Source of the DNA: Undaria pinnatifida
Lineage: Eukaryota > Sar > Phaeophyceae > Laminariales > Alariaceae
Direction of reading: 5' to 3'
DNA length: 64,000 nucleotides
Assembly (NCBI GenBank): GCA_012845835.1
Contig: JABAKD010000025.1
Coordinates: 30,325,761 to 30,389,760 of the forward strand
Of this stretch, positions 53,441 through 64,000 are shown piece after piece (the first letter of the stretch is position 1; each line of letters opens with the position of its first letter). A model generated the notes under the pieces. That model ran no database searches. It was not told where the DNA came from and saw nothing but the letters and a program-made list of their open reading frames with translations. The translations under genes were made by a program, and so were the position numbers.

Positions 53441-53859
53441 TTTATTAAGGTATACCTTGTTTCAGGTCATTGTGGCGTGTGTTAGGTGCTGGTACCTGGG
53501 GCTCTCATGGGCTAAAACACGCATCTCACAGCTTGAGGTACATCACCAGGGTACCGCGTTTTTTTCTCGTTCTTGTGTTTTGGGGGCAACTGAGATAGTG
53601 ATGGAGATACGTCATATAGGGCGGGGTGGACAACCTTAACTCCGCGCAAGGGGGAAGGTACCACGTGGTGCGTATATGGTAAGGCGCCCTACGAGGCAGT
53701 TACATAGTATTCCCATTGCTGTCTCCGGAAATGGCCACACCAGTTAACAAATCAGTTCACTCGAAGCTGCTATAAGCTGTTATCCATATGCCAGAAAGTA
53801 CGCACAAAGTGCCGATGACCGCCTCACAAGTGGTTGTTAGCACGATGCAGCTCACCCTT

Positions 53860-54015
53860 CATGCGACCTGCCCCACACCTCACGGCGCTTCGCGCTTCGT
53901 GCACGCGATGGCTGCCTGGTCGGCGTAAACCCGACACGCTCCCTCCCGGTGTTGTAGAGATGTGAGGGTCTCTGGTCACGCGGCTTCGGCTGTGCACAGA
54001 ATGAGTACAAATACC
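53860..54015 (+). repeat. Family F repeat beside larB 3' end
   Basis: TCATGCGACCTGCCCCACAC, CTCACGGCGCTTCGCGCTTC, AAACCCGACACGCTCCCTCC and GGTCACGCGGCTTCGGCTG. A partial second copy (ATGACTACGGCTACGCATAAA) at 54096 abuts the larB stop, so the minus-strand 3' UTR is probably family F sequence. Confidence 0.7.
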
Positions 54016-54019
54016 GCCC

Positions 54020-54062
54020 CCATTTAGCCGCCAGACTTAGTGGAGGCGTTGCTGCTCCTGCA
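54020..54062 (-). pseudogene. larB: Echo of the larB 3' end
   Basis: On the minus strand CAGCAACGCCTCCACTAAGT parallels the last codons and stop of larB (AGAAATGCTTCCACTTAG) about 120 bp downstream of the true stop. Both are followed by a G-run and a family F repeat, so the exon end and the repeat appear to have been duplicated together. Confidence 0.5.
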
Positions 54063-54144
54063 AAAAGACCCCCTCTTGTCCCCCGCCCCTAGTCATATGA
54101 CTACGGCTACGCATAAAATGAGCCCCCCCCCCTCAGCTGCCAGG

Positions 54145-54465
54145 CTAAGTGGAAGCATTTCTACTCTTGAGAAGCTTAACAGCGAACGCAGCCGCGCCGA
54201 ATCCGTTGTCAATATTTACCACCGAGACACCAGGGGCGCAAGCATTCAGCATGGTCAGCAGGGGGGCTAGCCCTGACATGGCAGCTCCGTAGCCCACGCT
54301 GGTCGGCACCGCCACCACCGGGCATTTGACCAAGCCGGCCACTACCCCGGGCATCGCGCCGTCCATACCCGCCACGCAAAGCGCGACTCCCGCCTGTTCC
54401 ACTTGCGGGATGACGCCTAGCAGGCGGTGGATGCCAGCGACTCCCACGTCATGAAAGCGCAACAC
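54145..54465 (-). CDS. larB: larB exon 3 (catalytic core and stop)
   Basis: It starts after acceptor TTATCTATAG at 54466 and reads [17 protein letters not shown], then [35 protein letters not shown] and [19 protein letters not shown], ending SRNAST before TAG. It is separated from exon 2 by a 3.4-kb repeat-bearing intron. The acceptor and first 40 bp are duplicated about 120 bp upstream, and the terminal codons are echoed downstream at 54024-54060. Confidence 0.88.
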   Translation of the reverse strand: MLRFHDVGVAGIHRLLGVIPQVEQAGVALCVAGMDGAMPGVVAGLVKCPVVAVPTSVGYGAAMSGLAPLLTMLNACAPGVSVVNIDNGFGAAAFAVKLLKSRNAST

Positions 54466-57400
54466 CTATAGATAATCAACAGACAGCAACAACCACAACG
54501 AACAAAAAGCGCGATCGTTAATATTTTTTGGCGGGCCGCGAACAAAAAAAAAACAGCCCTTTATAGACGCCGGCGACGCCCACGTCGTGAAAGCGCGACA
54601 CCTATAAATATCAACAGTGAAACAACAACAACAACAAGCACAGCAGTAAACAGAGAGCGCGTTGTTTAACCTCTTGGAAGCTCCAAAACAAACTAGGGAA
54701 GCGTTTAATGGGTGCCAGCGGCACCCACCAAGAGGCAACAACTGCAACAACATCCGACAGCAAAACAAGGAACGTTTTTAGCCACCATTGTGAGCCCCCC
54801 CCCAAAAAGCGGATTCGCGGATTATTCCTCATTTTGGGGCCAAAAATAATCCGCGTGACTTACCCATTTGGGGTTCAAGTTATCGTATAGCAGGCTATCG
54901 TATAACAGGTTATCAAAAATAGCAGGTTATCGTAAACAGGTTATCGTGTAGCAGGTTATCGTATAGCGGGTTATCGAATAGCAGATTATCGTATTAAATA
55001 GCAGGTTATCGAATAGGAGGTTATCGTAAACAGGTTATCGTTTAGCAGGTTATCGTGTAGCAGGTTATCGTAAACAGGTTATCGTTTAGCAGGTTATCGT
55101 ACAGCAGGTCATCGTTTAGCAGGTTATCGTACAGCAGGTTATCGTACAGCAAGTTATCGTTTAGCATGTAGCGACGTCAAAAGGGACGGGGGGCGATGTC
55201 TTTCTCAAGCGTCTATTAATAGGCGTTAGAATGAGTCGATTTATGCCCCATGCCCGCGTTTAAACTATCAAGGGTTTCGAATAGACCCAATCTTGGTTCT
55301 GGCTAGAAAACTAATTATATTTAAAATAATTTGGCGCGGTATTATCCAAAAAAAAACAGTCGCGCGTTAAGGTGCAACCAGGTTCAGTAGGGAACGTTGT
55401 AATCCATGCCGCATGAGGGATTTGCCCCCCCATTTGGCACTACGGGAGCCAATATACAGCACTGTGCCATATACAGCACTGTGTTCTTCACATTAAAGTC
55501 ATCATGTTATCACCCGTCTACACCCAGCACAACCAGTGTCTGTGCCGATGCCTCAGAGAGACGAGCTCTGGGGTCACAACCTACGAGATAGAGATGCACA
55601 TCGCGAGTACGGCAAGGTAACTTGGCCATGCAATCATCAATCATATGATGCCAACCGCAACGAGCACGCAGGCCAAAAAAAAAGATGCAAGCCAGCACAC
55701 AGACAATTGCAATAAAAAGGGATAAAAAAAAAGTGAAAAAAAAAACTAAACGACAACAAGAAAAATAGAAGAAACAAGAAGATTAAAAAAAAAAAAGGAA
55801 CTCGAAACCAAGGAGGAAACACGACAGGATAAGGAATCAGACCCCACAATACTACGAAGAAATGCAAATCTTGTGACGGCACAATCTTGATCTGTATGGT
55901 ACCTGTGTATATATCCGACCTCAATATCTGTACTCGCGGATATCCGGTGGATACGTTACACAAAGAAAAACGGCGCCACCTGAGATGATGCGGTGGAACC
56001 TAAACAAATAAACTTCAACACATGTAGAGAATCCGTGTCATCGTAGTATGCCGACCTATTCCCCTGTTCTTGCGGACGGTCGCCCTGGAGATCTGGCGGT
56101 TAAACTCGAACACTACTAAGGTCGGAGTCTGGGGTTCAAATGTCGGTACTTGTATGGGAATACTTACTTTCTAGCAACACCACATAAACCGCCGAGAGCG
56201 CTTTATAGCGTGGGGAGGCACAGTTCGACACGAGTCGACGAGGGAAGAGAGTACTGAAGTCTTACTCGATATCAGAACGAAGGCGCGTACCGTAGTGGAG
56301 AGGGGGGAGAAGAGCCTGCTCAGTGACCCCGGGTCTGTCTGAGGTACAGAGCGCGTCTAGGGAGGGAGAAGGAGACAGAAAAAGTGCGAAGATTATACAT
56401 AGGAAGAGCCAAAAAACGAAACAAAAAGCTGACCATATTTGGCCCTGACTCCTATATCTTCCTTTGAAAAAGTAATTTGGAGTCATGTGACTGGAGTCGG
56501 TGCTTGGCAAAACAAAAAACGGAGACACGACGAGAAAAAACACATCTGTCCGATTTTATCCCCCTTAAAGCGGGCCATTCAGATGTTTCCGAGCGCAGAA
56601 TGCTTGACGACCTACCAGGATATACGGTATGTCTTTGTAAAATCGCCTTGTTGATCCTGGGGCTAGGCTAGCACTAAGGGAGGTCACCGCTGCCGACCTA
56701 CGAACATCCTTCACGATGAGGACTACTGAGGACATACACCCCCCGTTACACGCGCGATGGAAGCATCACACACAGCTTGCAACGACTACAAGTTGAGACT
56801 AAACCCTCGATCTCGCAGGTGGAGTGCAAGTATATTCGACAATAAAGGCAAACATGTACACATGGAGACACAAGAGGAACACCAAACCAAGGTTGTCCGA
56901 ACAACAAAATATGCCACTCATAAACGGCATGCCCACAAGCGACAGCGGCGACGACAACCCCCGAACCAAAGTACCGCCTTTGAGGGTGTGTGCGAGAGGA
57001 GCGCTACCCCGAAATCATCCGTCTTCGGCAAGCAGAATTGCTCGAGCCGCTTCTTCGAGGTAGACGGTGATTGTGGATTTTGTCTCGTCAGAATGTTGAA
57101 ATAAGCACCTAAAAATGTTCGAGTGGTATAATACCCAGGCACCGTGTGAGAGACTTATCATGCAGCTCCCAACAGCAAGGCAGGTAATGGGAACTATCGG
57201 CCGCTGTGACGGCGTAACACATCAGTGTTACATGTCAGTGTCAAATCCTGGTCACACCTGGGACAATTTTCTTTCTTTTCTTTCATTTTTATCTTTTATT
57301 CTTATTTCTATGGTCCATCTTGTTTTGCTGTGTTCTCGTACCCGGTACGCTAGCATTTCACATGCTTTACCTTGATGACTTGCGACTGTTTGGTTTACTC

Positions 57401-59820
57401 AGTCTCACAGTCTGTGACCACAGAATTTGTATCTCTCTAGGATGAGTCAGCACGAACACTGGGTGCATTATACTGATGACGTCGGGTAGAAAGGATGGTG
57501 AAGACAACACACAACTGGAACAAGTAGCGTTTATCTCAACACCTGCTGACCTCGCTTCCGACATCGCCTTCTCCGTCTGCAAAATCGGCGTGCTTCCAGT
57601 ATCTAGTGACCATGCGCGGGAGTGTCACAAAATAACTCCTTTCGGAAACCCTCGCGAACAATCAACTTAAAATCGGAGGACCCTCTCAATGAAAAAACAC
57701 GTGTCGGTACGGCAAAAAAAACTCCTTGCTCCAACCCCCGGCCTAAAAAAACGTCGTGGTTACCTGCGGTTTTTGTCCTCGCGAGGCGCTTTCCGGACAG
57801 TATCGCGTACTATACTCGTAGTCCAACCAATAGTTCATAATTGTCTCACCTCTGCCCCCGCCAGCTCCGCCAAGACGGCCGCCTCCTCCGCTACCGCTAG
57901 GTCCGACGTACCAGCGCTCAACACCGCCACCTTTCCAATAAATGATGATGATGATGGTCTCCCTCCCGTCGAAGCCGTCCCTGGTGCTGGTGCTGTCGTT
58001 CCTGGTGTTGGTGTTGGTGTTACTGGTTCTGTTAGCGCTGCTCCTGCCGGTGCGACGGATTGGGAATCGCCAAATGACACAATGCGCGCGTCAGCGTGAT
58101 ATCTTAGCCCCGGCAAGCCCGCGGAGATGGCCAACCACTTCTCCTGAGACACTCTAGTCGCCACGATCGGAGAACTGCTCGACATGGCCACCCCTCCCAT
58201 CTCTGATGTTGCTGCTCCTGATCCTGCTCTTCCTCTTGCTGTTGCTGCCTCGTTGGTTTCTCGACGGTCTCGAATCATGGCTTCCAATATGTGGATAATC
58301 TGCTCCGCCGACTTTCCCTCACCAAACACCACCTCCGGAAAGCCGACGCGGCGACTTCTGTCGTGGTCAATCTTCGCGAACCCTCCTACATCCTCCGCTT
58401 CAGCACCCCCTGAGACAAGCAGGGGGGCCAGCTTGGCTGTTGCCGCGGACGGAGAGAGGTCTCCGGCTGCGACTCTAGCCAGGAGGGACGGCAAGTCGCC
58501 GCATGTTGAGGAGCTGAGCCTTCCGACCCGCCGCGAGATCGAGATAGCGAGGTGGCTGGTGTGGCTTTCCCGCTGGCGTAGGAGTGTCTGCAACAACAAG
58601 AACATAGGCAGGTCGATAGATATAAGACATGAGCGTGCATGCTAGTGTAGGCTAAAACGGACGTGTGACGCAACAACAGCAGCGACAAGCAACGCACACG
58701 AAGAGAGATAGAAGACAGGCAGAGTGTGCACACACGTCGTAGTCGTTGTTACCATGGGAGGGCAATACCCACTACAGCAGCAGCAGCAGAGGGCAGCAGT
58801 ACGCACACACAGCACACGATTGAAGGCAATGAGACGCAAGAAGCGTTTCCGTAGGAAGTATCGGCAAAACGTGGGCATGGGTTAGGGCGGCAAGCGAAGC
58901 AAGCGACGGGCCAAGAGAGCTACTCGTAGAGCGATGGTGCCACTACGGTGGATGAAGCACCACCGCAGAAACATGCTAACCCCTGCGCGTATGACGGCTG
59001 GGAGGGAACTGTGTTGCGTGTTGGTGGAGAGGGTGCTTGGACGCGCGTGCTTTTGTTGTGAAAGCGCCTACGAGGTATGACATTGATATCAAGTACACGT
59101 ATGTACAAGGTGTTCTGATATCTGCTCAAGAAGATCCGTGCGTCGGCAGACGGCCTGGAAGATCATGAGAACATGACACGAGAACATGACACGAGAACAT
59201 GACACGAGAACATGACACGAGAACATGACACGAGAACACGATGCTCTGCGAGAAAACATTATGGGAAGATGCAGAACACGAGAAAAGGGTCATAGCGTCA
59301 GCCTCGAGAGGATCTTTGGACGGGTGTGCTGCGCTGTGAAATGCACCATCTAACGTCCAATGTGCCTCTGGGGTAGTGCTGCTCAGCAGGTAGACCCGTG
59401 CGTTTTGGTGGGCGGACTGCAACTGAAAGAACATGGCAATATCTTGAACGTGACTTTGAGGGAATATGCTCGACATTCGGGAATAGCAAAAGCGTCAGCC
59501 TCTGTGACCCAGGAGTTCTTTGCAGAGCAACTACCGTGTACGCCCTAATTCCGTGCCTTCTCCAAGGACTGCGCCAGGTTACCCGCTCTCCTCACACTGC
59601 AATGCTGCAGCAGCAAAGCACACGCGCGCCCAAAGAGACTTGACCGGAACATGACAACTACCGACGCAGCTCATGAGAACAACAAATTCTGGAAGCAGTC
59701 GTAGCAGTATCATAGTCATGCTGCTGCTGGTCACACGCGTGGAAACACCATTCATCATTGGCTTACCTCGCGCGCACGAAGGCAGAAGCCGGACCCCCCC
59801 GTGCGAAAGAAGGCTGACAT
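54145..59820 (-). CDS. larB: LarB/PurE-like protein (AIR carboxylase superfamily), complete three-exon gene
   Basis: Spliced 59820-59767, 58587-57850, 54465-54145: 1113 nt, 370 aa, both introns phase 0. LarB carboxylates the pyridinium ring of nicotinic acid adenine dinucleotide and releases AMP, the first step to the nickel-pincer nucleotide cofactor of lactate racemase LarA. Diagnostic motifs are present in order: [20 protein letters not shown] (residues 91-110), [12 protein letters not shown] (159-163), [13 protein letters not shown] (243-255), [13 protein letters not shown] (269-281), VAGMDGAMP (295-303), [11 protein letters not shown] (315-325) and NIDNGFG (348-354). Cys340 in LNACAPG sits where I expect the catalytic Cys. 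Bacterial LarB is about 250 aa; the extra length is an N-terminal extension and two Ser/Pro/Thr-rich insertions. No larC, larE or larA is in the window, so a different cofactor use is possible. Confidence 0.88.
54556..54612 (-). pseudogene. larB: Decayed copy of the larB exon 3 acceptor junction
   Basis: On the minus strand TTTATAG is followed by GTGTCGCGCTTTCACGACGT and translates [12 protein letters not shown] before running into unrelated sequence. It matches the true junction ([12 protein letters not shown]) at 54430-54466, about 130 bp away. The homology extends into the intron (GTTGATAT side). Splicing to it would give a truncated product. Confidence 0.8.
54888..55165 (+). repeat. About 16-bp minisatellite in larB intron 2
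   Basis: About 18 units of AGCAGGTTATCGTATAGCAG type, with TAAACAGG and TTTAGCAGG variants. Confidence 0.95.
55170..56180. other. larB intron 2, nothing further recognised
   Basis: A-rich stretch at 55672-55800; no repeat family or exon is seen. Confidence 0.4.
56185..56400 (+). repeat. Family G segment
   Basis: CCGCCGAGAGCGCTTTATAG, CGACACGAGTCGACGAGGGA, GAAGGCGCGTACCGTAGTGG and GTGACCCCGGGTCTGTCTGA match 48290-48440. Confidence 0.75.
57309..57510 (+). repeat. Family H segment in larB intron 2
   Basis: Close match, same orientation, to 5956-6175 in intron 2 of the large gene. It starts right after a T-rich tract in both places. Confidence 0.8.
57850..58587 (-). CDS. larB: larB exon 2 (N-terminal domain and start of catalytic core)
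   Basis: It starts after acceptor TTGTTGTTGCAG and ends at donor GCAGAG|GTGAGA, phase 0/0, 246 codons. It holds the LarB N-terminal helical part ([19 protein letters not shown]), the IDHDR..R.GFPEVV motif, the VATR strand and the AGTSD.AVAEEA motif. Two low-complexity insertions interrupt the core (about residues 125-158 and 195-234); a bacterial protein would have short loops there. Confidence 0.85.
59163..59245 (+). repeat. 13-bp minisatellite in larB intron 1
   Basis: GAACATGACACGA repeats about six times. Confidence 0.95.
59767..59820 (-). CDS. larB: larB exon 1 (start)
   Basis: The ATG at 59820-59818 has a purine at -3 and starts [19 protein letters not shown] consensus donor CGCGAG|GTAAGC follows in phase 0, which joins to exon 2 in frame. 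The Arg-rich, acid-poor N-terminus continuing into exon 2 ([19 protein letters not shown]) looks like an organelle-targeting presequence, probably mitochondrial or plastid; this is inferred from composition only. The intron is 1179 bp. Confidence 0.6.
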
Positions 59821-61510
59821 AGCTCTGCTCTACTAATCTGCGCAATAGCGCGGCTAGATCACGCACAGCGGGAGCCACGTCCACAGCAGTCCACAGCCGA
59901 AGGCGGCGAAAAATAATGTGAGGAAAGGCTAAAAATGTGGATCGACAAATGCTACCTCGAGTAGGACACAAGTTCCGCCATCCTCCATGTTTTGCCAAAG
60001 TGGAGTTCATAGGCGATAGAATGGCGGAATACAAACGGCAAAAGGGGGTGCAATTTATATTCTGTATTTCGTATTTTGTGCTGTGTATCTTTATTGGCTG
60101 GATCCATCTCCGAGGTCATTTATACGCCCGCTGCACGATAGAGATACCGAGTTCCTCAGCACCCAACCACAGCCAGTCTATCTAGTAGCCACCACAGTTA
60201 GTGAGTGGCTGTTTGAAGCGACAAGTGAGTGCCAAGCGATGGGCTCCCCCTGCTTTATCGACTGAAGTTTGGGCTTTGGGCACACACGGTTTCACGTTTT
60301 TTGGGGCTTTACGGTGCAAACCTTGGAAATGGATCTTTGGAAGCTAAAAAGTTATGCCTAAAAGAAACACATGAAATCATACGATAAACCTCCATAAAAA
60401 AACGACAACCACGAGAAAAGTTTACAGAAGTATCTCCTTTGTAGAACTGCACCAACGTACGTTTGTCGGGTCAAGAAATACTTGAAAATAGTGTGAGATC
60501 ATTTTTCCGGCGCAAGTACCTTAGAAGGAATGTCACACCTCAATCAAACAAACGTACACGTGGGATACATGACACACCTGCCTGCTGAGCTCGAGTAGCA
60601 CACTTTTTAAATATTCTTGATTGTTGCCATCACGAGTACACAGACAGCAGGGCAGTTGTTTGTCTGCGCGCATTCAAAGAACGGACGTGATGTGAGATAG
60701 GGATCGATGCCAGTCAGTCGTTCAGCATTGTCCGCCGACGGTTTCAAGGCTGGCTATCCGCTGCCCCGCCTCCCGCACAACGGGAAAAAAAAACTTCAAT
60801 AAAGAACAACGCCCCGCAAGAACAGCAGAACATGCCCATACATACCATAAGATATTCTACACTAAAACTAGAACACAGGTATTAATAGTAAGGTAACGAG
60901 AGGCACGTTTTATATGCGCGACAACATGCATATTATACGTAAGAGTAAAAGCTCCGGTAAATAATCATACACCCGTGTGATGGATACAGCAGTATGCGCA
61001 CATGAAAATAAATATTTGATTTTTTTTGCCGGCGGTGCTTCGTAGTGATTTTGTTCCCGAATTGATTGTCCCGCTTCTCTCGGCGTTCATTTGTCTCTCT
61101 TCGCAGTGTCGCGTGTAAATATTTTCCCGCGTACAACCCCCACCTCTACTAACTACGTCGCGTTTATTTTAACCGAGCGACGAGATCTGGGCTCTCGCCA
61201 CACGAACGGCAGGGATAGAAAGCAAGTTGGTGCTCGCTATATCCTTGCCCTGTCTTCCGGACGAGAGGAGGAGTAGATGTTGGCGCGGCGTGCTGCTTGC
61301 CATTCTGTCACCTACGTCTCTCTGCTTTGAGATATCGCATCGCGATTTTTTGTCTGTTCATCCTTGTATCGTACCTTTGGCTCTTCTTCGCCGAGGGCCA
61401 GAGCCAACGCTAGTGTGGTGCGATCGTATTTCAAGGGAGGATCAGCGGGCAGGGCGAAGCTACGACATCTAGCAGGGAGCAGCCGGGCGCTGCAAGCAGC
61501 AGGAGGTGTC
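59821..61510. promoter_or_regulatory. Divergent intergenic region, larB and the 93-aa gene
   Basis: About 1.7 kb between two divergent start codons. It is free of the repeat families seen elsewhere, which fits a promoter region. No TATA box or initiator is claimed. 61040-61500 is GC-richer and may be 5' UTR of the plus-strand gene. Confidence 0.35.
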
Positions 61511-61886
61511 ATGGCCTCGTCATCTGCACTAGCGGAATACATTGCTAGCCTCCACACCCAGACCTGTGAGGGGGGGTTCCTAGCTGTGGGCATACAACCG
61601 GGAGAAGCGCCCGGAACCCTTATCCGAGTTTTATCTACCCTAATCACCGTGAGCATCACGTCGGCATGGTTCAACTACCGGAAGATCACAAGACTCCTTC
61701 TCTTCTTCTCCCACTGGCTAAGGTATGTCTAGCTGTTAGTGTCTCCGGATGTCTCCATGTCTCTGTCCCCCCACCAATATATGCCTGCCCCTAACGCGTT
61801 TTCTCGGCGCTCGTAGATGCGCAGACAAGCTCTACTACTTGTACTGGACTACTAGCTGTGTTTTTCTGGTAGCCTTTCCGCCCTGA
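61511..61886 (+). CDS. Tentative two-exon gene, 93-aa membrane protein
   Basis: Exon 1 is 61511-61722 (ATG with G at -3 and G at +4; donor CTAAG|GTATGT, phase 2). Exon 2 is 61817-61886 (acceptor GCTCGTAG, one base completing Arg, stop TGA). The product starts MASSSALAEYIASLHTQTCE, has one or two hydrophobic helices (LIRVLSTLITVSITSAWF; RLLLFFSHWL) and ends VFLVAFPP. The 94-bp intron is much shorter than its neighbours. The family is not recognised. A donor-like TG|GTAGCC inside exon 2 could extend the gene. It is divergent from larB. Confidence 0.4.
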
Positions 61887-63600
61887 AATACCATGCCTCA
61901 GAAAATTACTTGGCCCTTCTGTTCTTGTGAACAAGGAAAGACCAGGCCAAACCACCGGACATTTCGCCGCCGTATTATTCCCATCCTTGCATGCTGCAGA
62001 CGGCTCATCGTACGTGGGCTAAGCTTGACACAGACAGATCATCACTATCTGCTATTCTTCGCTACTGCCCCCCCCGCCTCGTGTTGTACGGCTCGGCCTG
62101 GTGAATTCGACTCGCCCTCGGTTGGGGATGACACCGACGCAAGTGTCGATGTATTATTCTTCGCAACACATGCAATGCGGAGATCCACTGGTGGCGGTAG
62201 ATAACCTACATACACACCGGTGTAGCTTAGGGTATTCGGCTACATCACATCCAGCCGAAAAAGCTCAGTAGTACCGGTACTGGCGTTCGTCGCTCTTTCT
62301 TCCTGAAAATTTAGAACGAGAAACCACAGCGTTGTAGTCGCTGCCTGGCAAGGCGAAGGGCTTGGCACTCTAGTTGGCGCGTTGGCAGCACCATCACCAC
62401 TTCCATCCACGCTCAGCCGTTTGATACGACTGGTACCGACCTATGTCATGCTCGAAGTATATTGCTTGCGCCTTCTGCTCGTTGTTTGAGGACAGAGTCG
62501 TCACACGGGTGGTTGCCCACAGCGTACATACAGCAACAACAACAACAACAGCAGTATTATTTCTGTGAGTAGACTATAGACTATAGTACGTCGTAATATA
62601 CTACGTAGATTTGTTTATTTTATTCTGAAAAGACGTCGCGTGCCCTACTCTCTTTTGTTTGTTGTTGGTTGTGGCACGCCTGGTACTACCCGTCGTGCTG
62701 CTGTTTTTGCTTGAGTGACATCACCTCTAACCACACCCGCCACCGTACTACAGCAGTATACACTATACATGCAGCTTGTTTTTGGTTTGGCGCCTAGCTA
62801 TTAATACCAAGCGCCATGACAAGGTGCGATGCTATCCACCGTCTTCGTCAGTGCGTAGCAGTACAGCAGCAGCAGTATGTGCACGTATGAACGGGATCAT
62901 GATCATGTCGTGCGTGTTGTTCGTATTACAGTATTTCAATTCGGACACGAGACGTATCCAGGCAGCCCGCTTTGCTTCGAGTGGGTCGAGGCCGTGTTTT
63001 TTGCCACGTGCCCGCGTGCTCATTGCCTGTTGCGGTTGGCATTGCATGATTGCATGGCCAAATAAATGGTGTCTCTTGTCTCGTAGAAGTTTCTGACCAA
63101 GGACATAAACACGGACACTCTATCGTTGTGCTGTCGTACCGTGATATGTATGTAGAATGATCGGTTTCATACATTTCTAACTCCTATTTTTTCGTAGGCT
63201 AAAATTCCAAGTGTTTTGTCCCGCCCATGTCTGGAGTGCGGTGCAAAACCCCTCTCATCTGGGACTTCAGATAAAGGGAAAAATCGACCAAATTAAAACA
63301 AAAATATGTAAGCCAGCTGCATAAGCTACATGCACCACCAACTTGGCACCACACCCCAGACTATTTCGTGATTTGCAGAAAAAAAGACGGAAAAAAAACG
63401 ACGAAAAAGAGAAAAAACAAAAAAATAAACTAATGGAAATGAAAGACAAGAAAGAGGGGAACAGGAGGGCACGACAACAATTAACGAAAGCATAACGGGT
63501 ACTGTACCTGGTATAAAACACAACACAGAATAAGACAGCCAGCAACTAGCAACACAGAAGATGACGCCATCCAACCAAGATGGGGGGCAGCAACCGTATT
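61887..63600. other. No gene recognised
   Basis: Short CAACAACAA and CAGCAGCAG runs at about 62532 and 62863. Possible exon-like frames overlap on both strands and cannot be resolved. Confidence 0.4.
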
Positions 63601-63609
63601 GTTGGGTTT

Positions 63610-63999
63610 CGAATTACCCTACTGCATGTACTACTGACCACTCACTACTGCTGTGCAGGAGTCAGTAGGAGCATTGTCGTCTGTTTCTGACCACGGATAA
63701 GTAGTGGTGTCAATACCCCGTCACTCGTCGCCATTGTACCGAATACGAAGCCGAAGCTTAAAAAGCAAGCAAAACCGCAGCTGCAACGCAGTTGACACGC
63801 CCAGCCGTCGGGCCAGCACCCAAGCTGGGTTCCGAATGCAGCTATCTGGTGGGAGCATTGCTGCCTCGTCTGTCCCATTTCTAACCCCCAAAAATCATCC
63901 TGGTATTACTACTGTCCGTCGCCAGAAACAGACGACTATGCTCCTAGGACCTACTGACTCCTAGACAGTAGTCAGTAGTACATGCAGTAGGGTAATTCG
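63610..63999. mobile_element. 390-bp MITE with about 80-bp terminal inverted repeats
   Basis: The left arm begins CGAATTACCCTACTGCATGT at 63610 and runs to about 63690 (GTCGTCTGTTTCTG). The right arm is its near-complete reverse complement, ending CATGCAGTAGGGTAATTCG at 63999, with small indels. No transposase is present. The right flank lies outside the window. Confidence 0.9.
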
Positions 64000-64000
64000 C

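Noticed and set aside
59579-60034. Longer minus-strand frame as larB exon 1 (MYSAILSPMNSTLAKHGG and onward)
   Set aside because: At the same donor its phase is 1, which does not join to exon 2. The frame starting at 59820 is phase 0 and does.

Overview
Eukaryotic nuclear DNA, not a prokaryote or virus. Genes are split into short exons with GT-AG (once GC-AG) introns, and 80-90% of the window is non-coding and dense with dispersed repeats, miniature inverted-repeat elements, minisatellites and microsatellites. I see no transposase, reverse transcriptase, rRNA or convincing tRNA. The exon peptides, as I recall related families, look most like stramenopile (oomycete or brown-algal) proteins, so I infer a stramenopile, probably an alga with an intron-rich, repeat-rich genome. 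The group is an inference.

Layout. (1) 1-3383: repeats and unresolved sequence. (2) 3384-44880, + strand: one large gene that I rebuild from 17 exons by chaining splice sites whose phases agree at every junction. The total is 4377 nt, an intact frame of about 1458 aa. It has a coiled-coil N-terminal part, a conserved helical domain, a 420-residue disordered exon, a canonical EF-hand loop and a low-complexity Gly/Ala/Asp-rich tail. It resembles an uncharacterised protist family that I associate with flagellar or cytoskeletal proteins. (3) 44881-54144: repeats only. (4) 54145-59820, - strand: a complete three-exon gene for a LarB/PurE-like (AIR carboxylase superfamily) protein of about 370 aa, the enzyme type that starts nickel-pincer cofactor synthesis. 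(5) 61511-61886, + strand: a tentative two-exon gene for a 93-aa membrane protein, divergent from larB across about 1.7 kb. (6) The right edge is a complete 390-bp element with 80-bp terminal inverted repeats.

The most unusual feature is a pattern. Several true exons (2, 4, 8, 13 and 14 of the large gene, and exon 3 of larB) have decayed partial copies of themselves, with their splice site, 57-720 bp away in the adjacent intron. The EF-hand exon has four such upstream relics. This looks like repeated local tandem duplication across exon-intron junctions followed by decay, and it could feed exon repetition or cryptic splicing.

The repeats fall into families named here A (about 280 bp, ends ACGCGTGCTACGATAGAGGT), B (about 250 bp, ends with TACCGTAGAA), C (about 270 bp, GAGGAGCTCAAT-rich), F, G, H and (GACCC)n loci. 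Several nest inside one another, and some have grown into long satellites (140-bp, 81-bp and TAG arrays).
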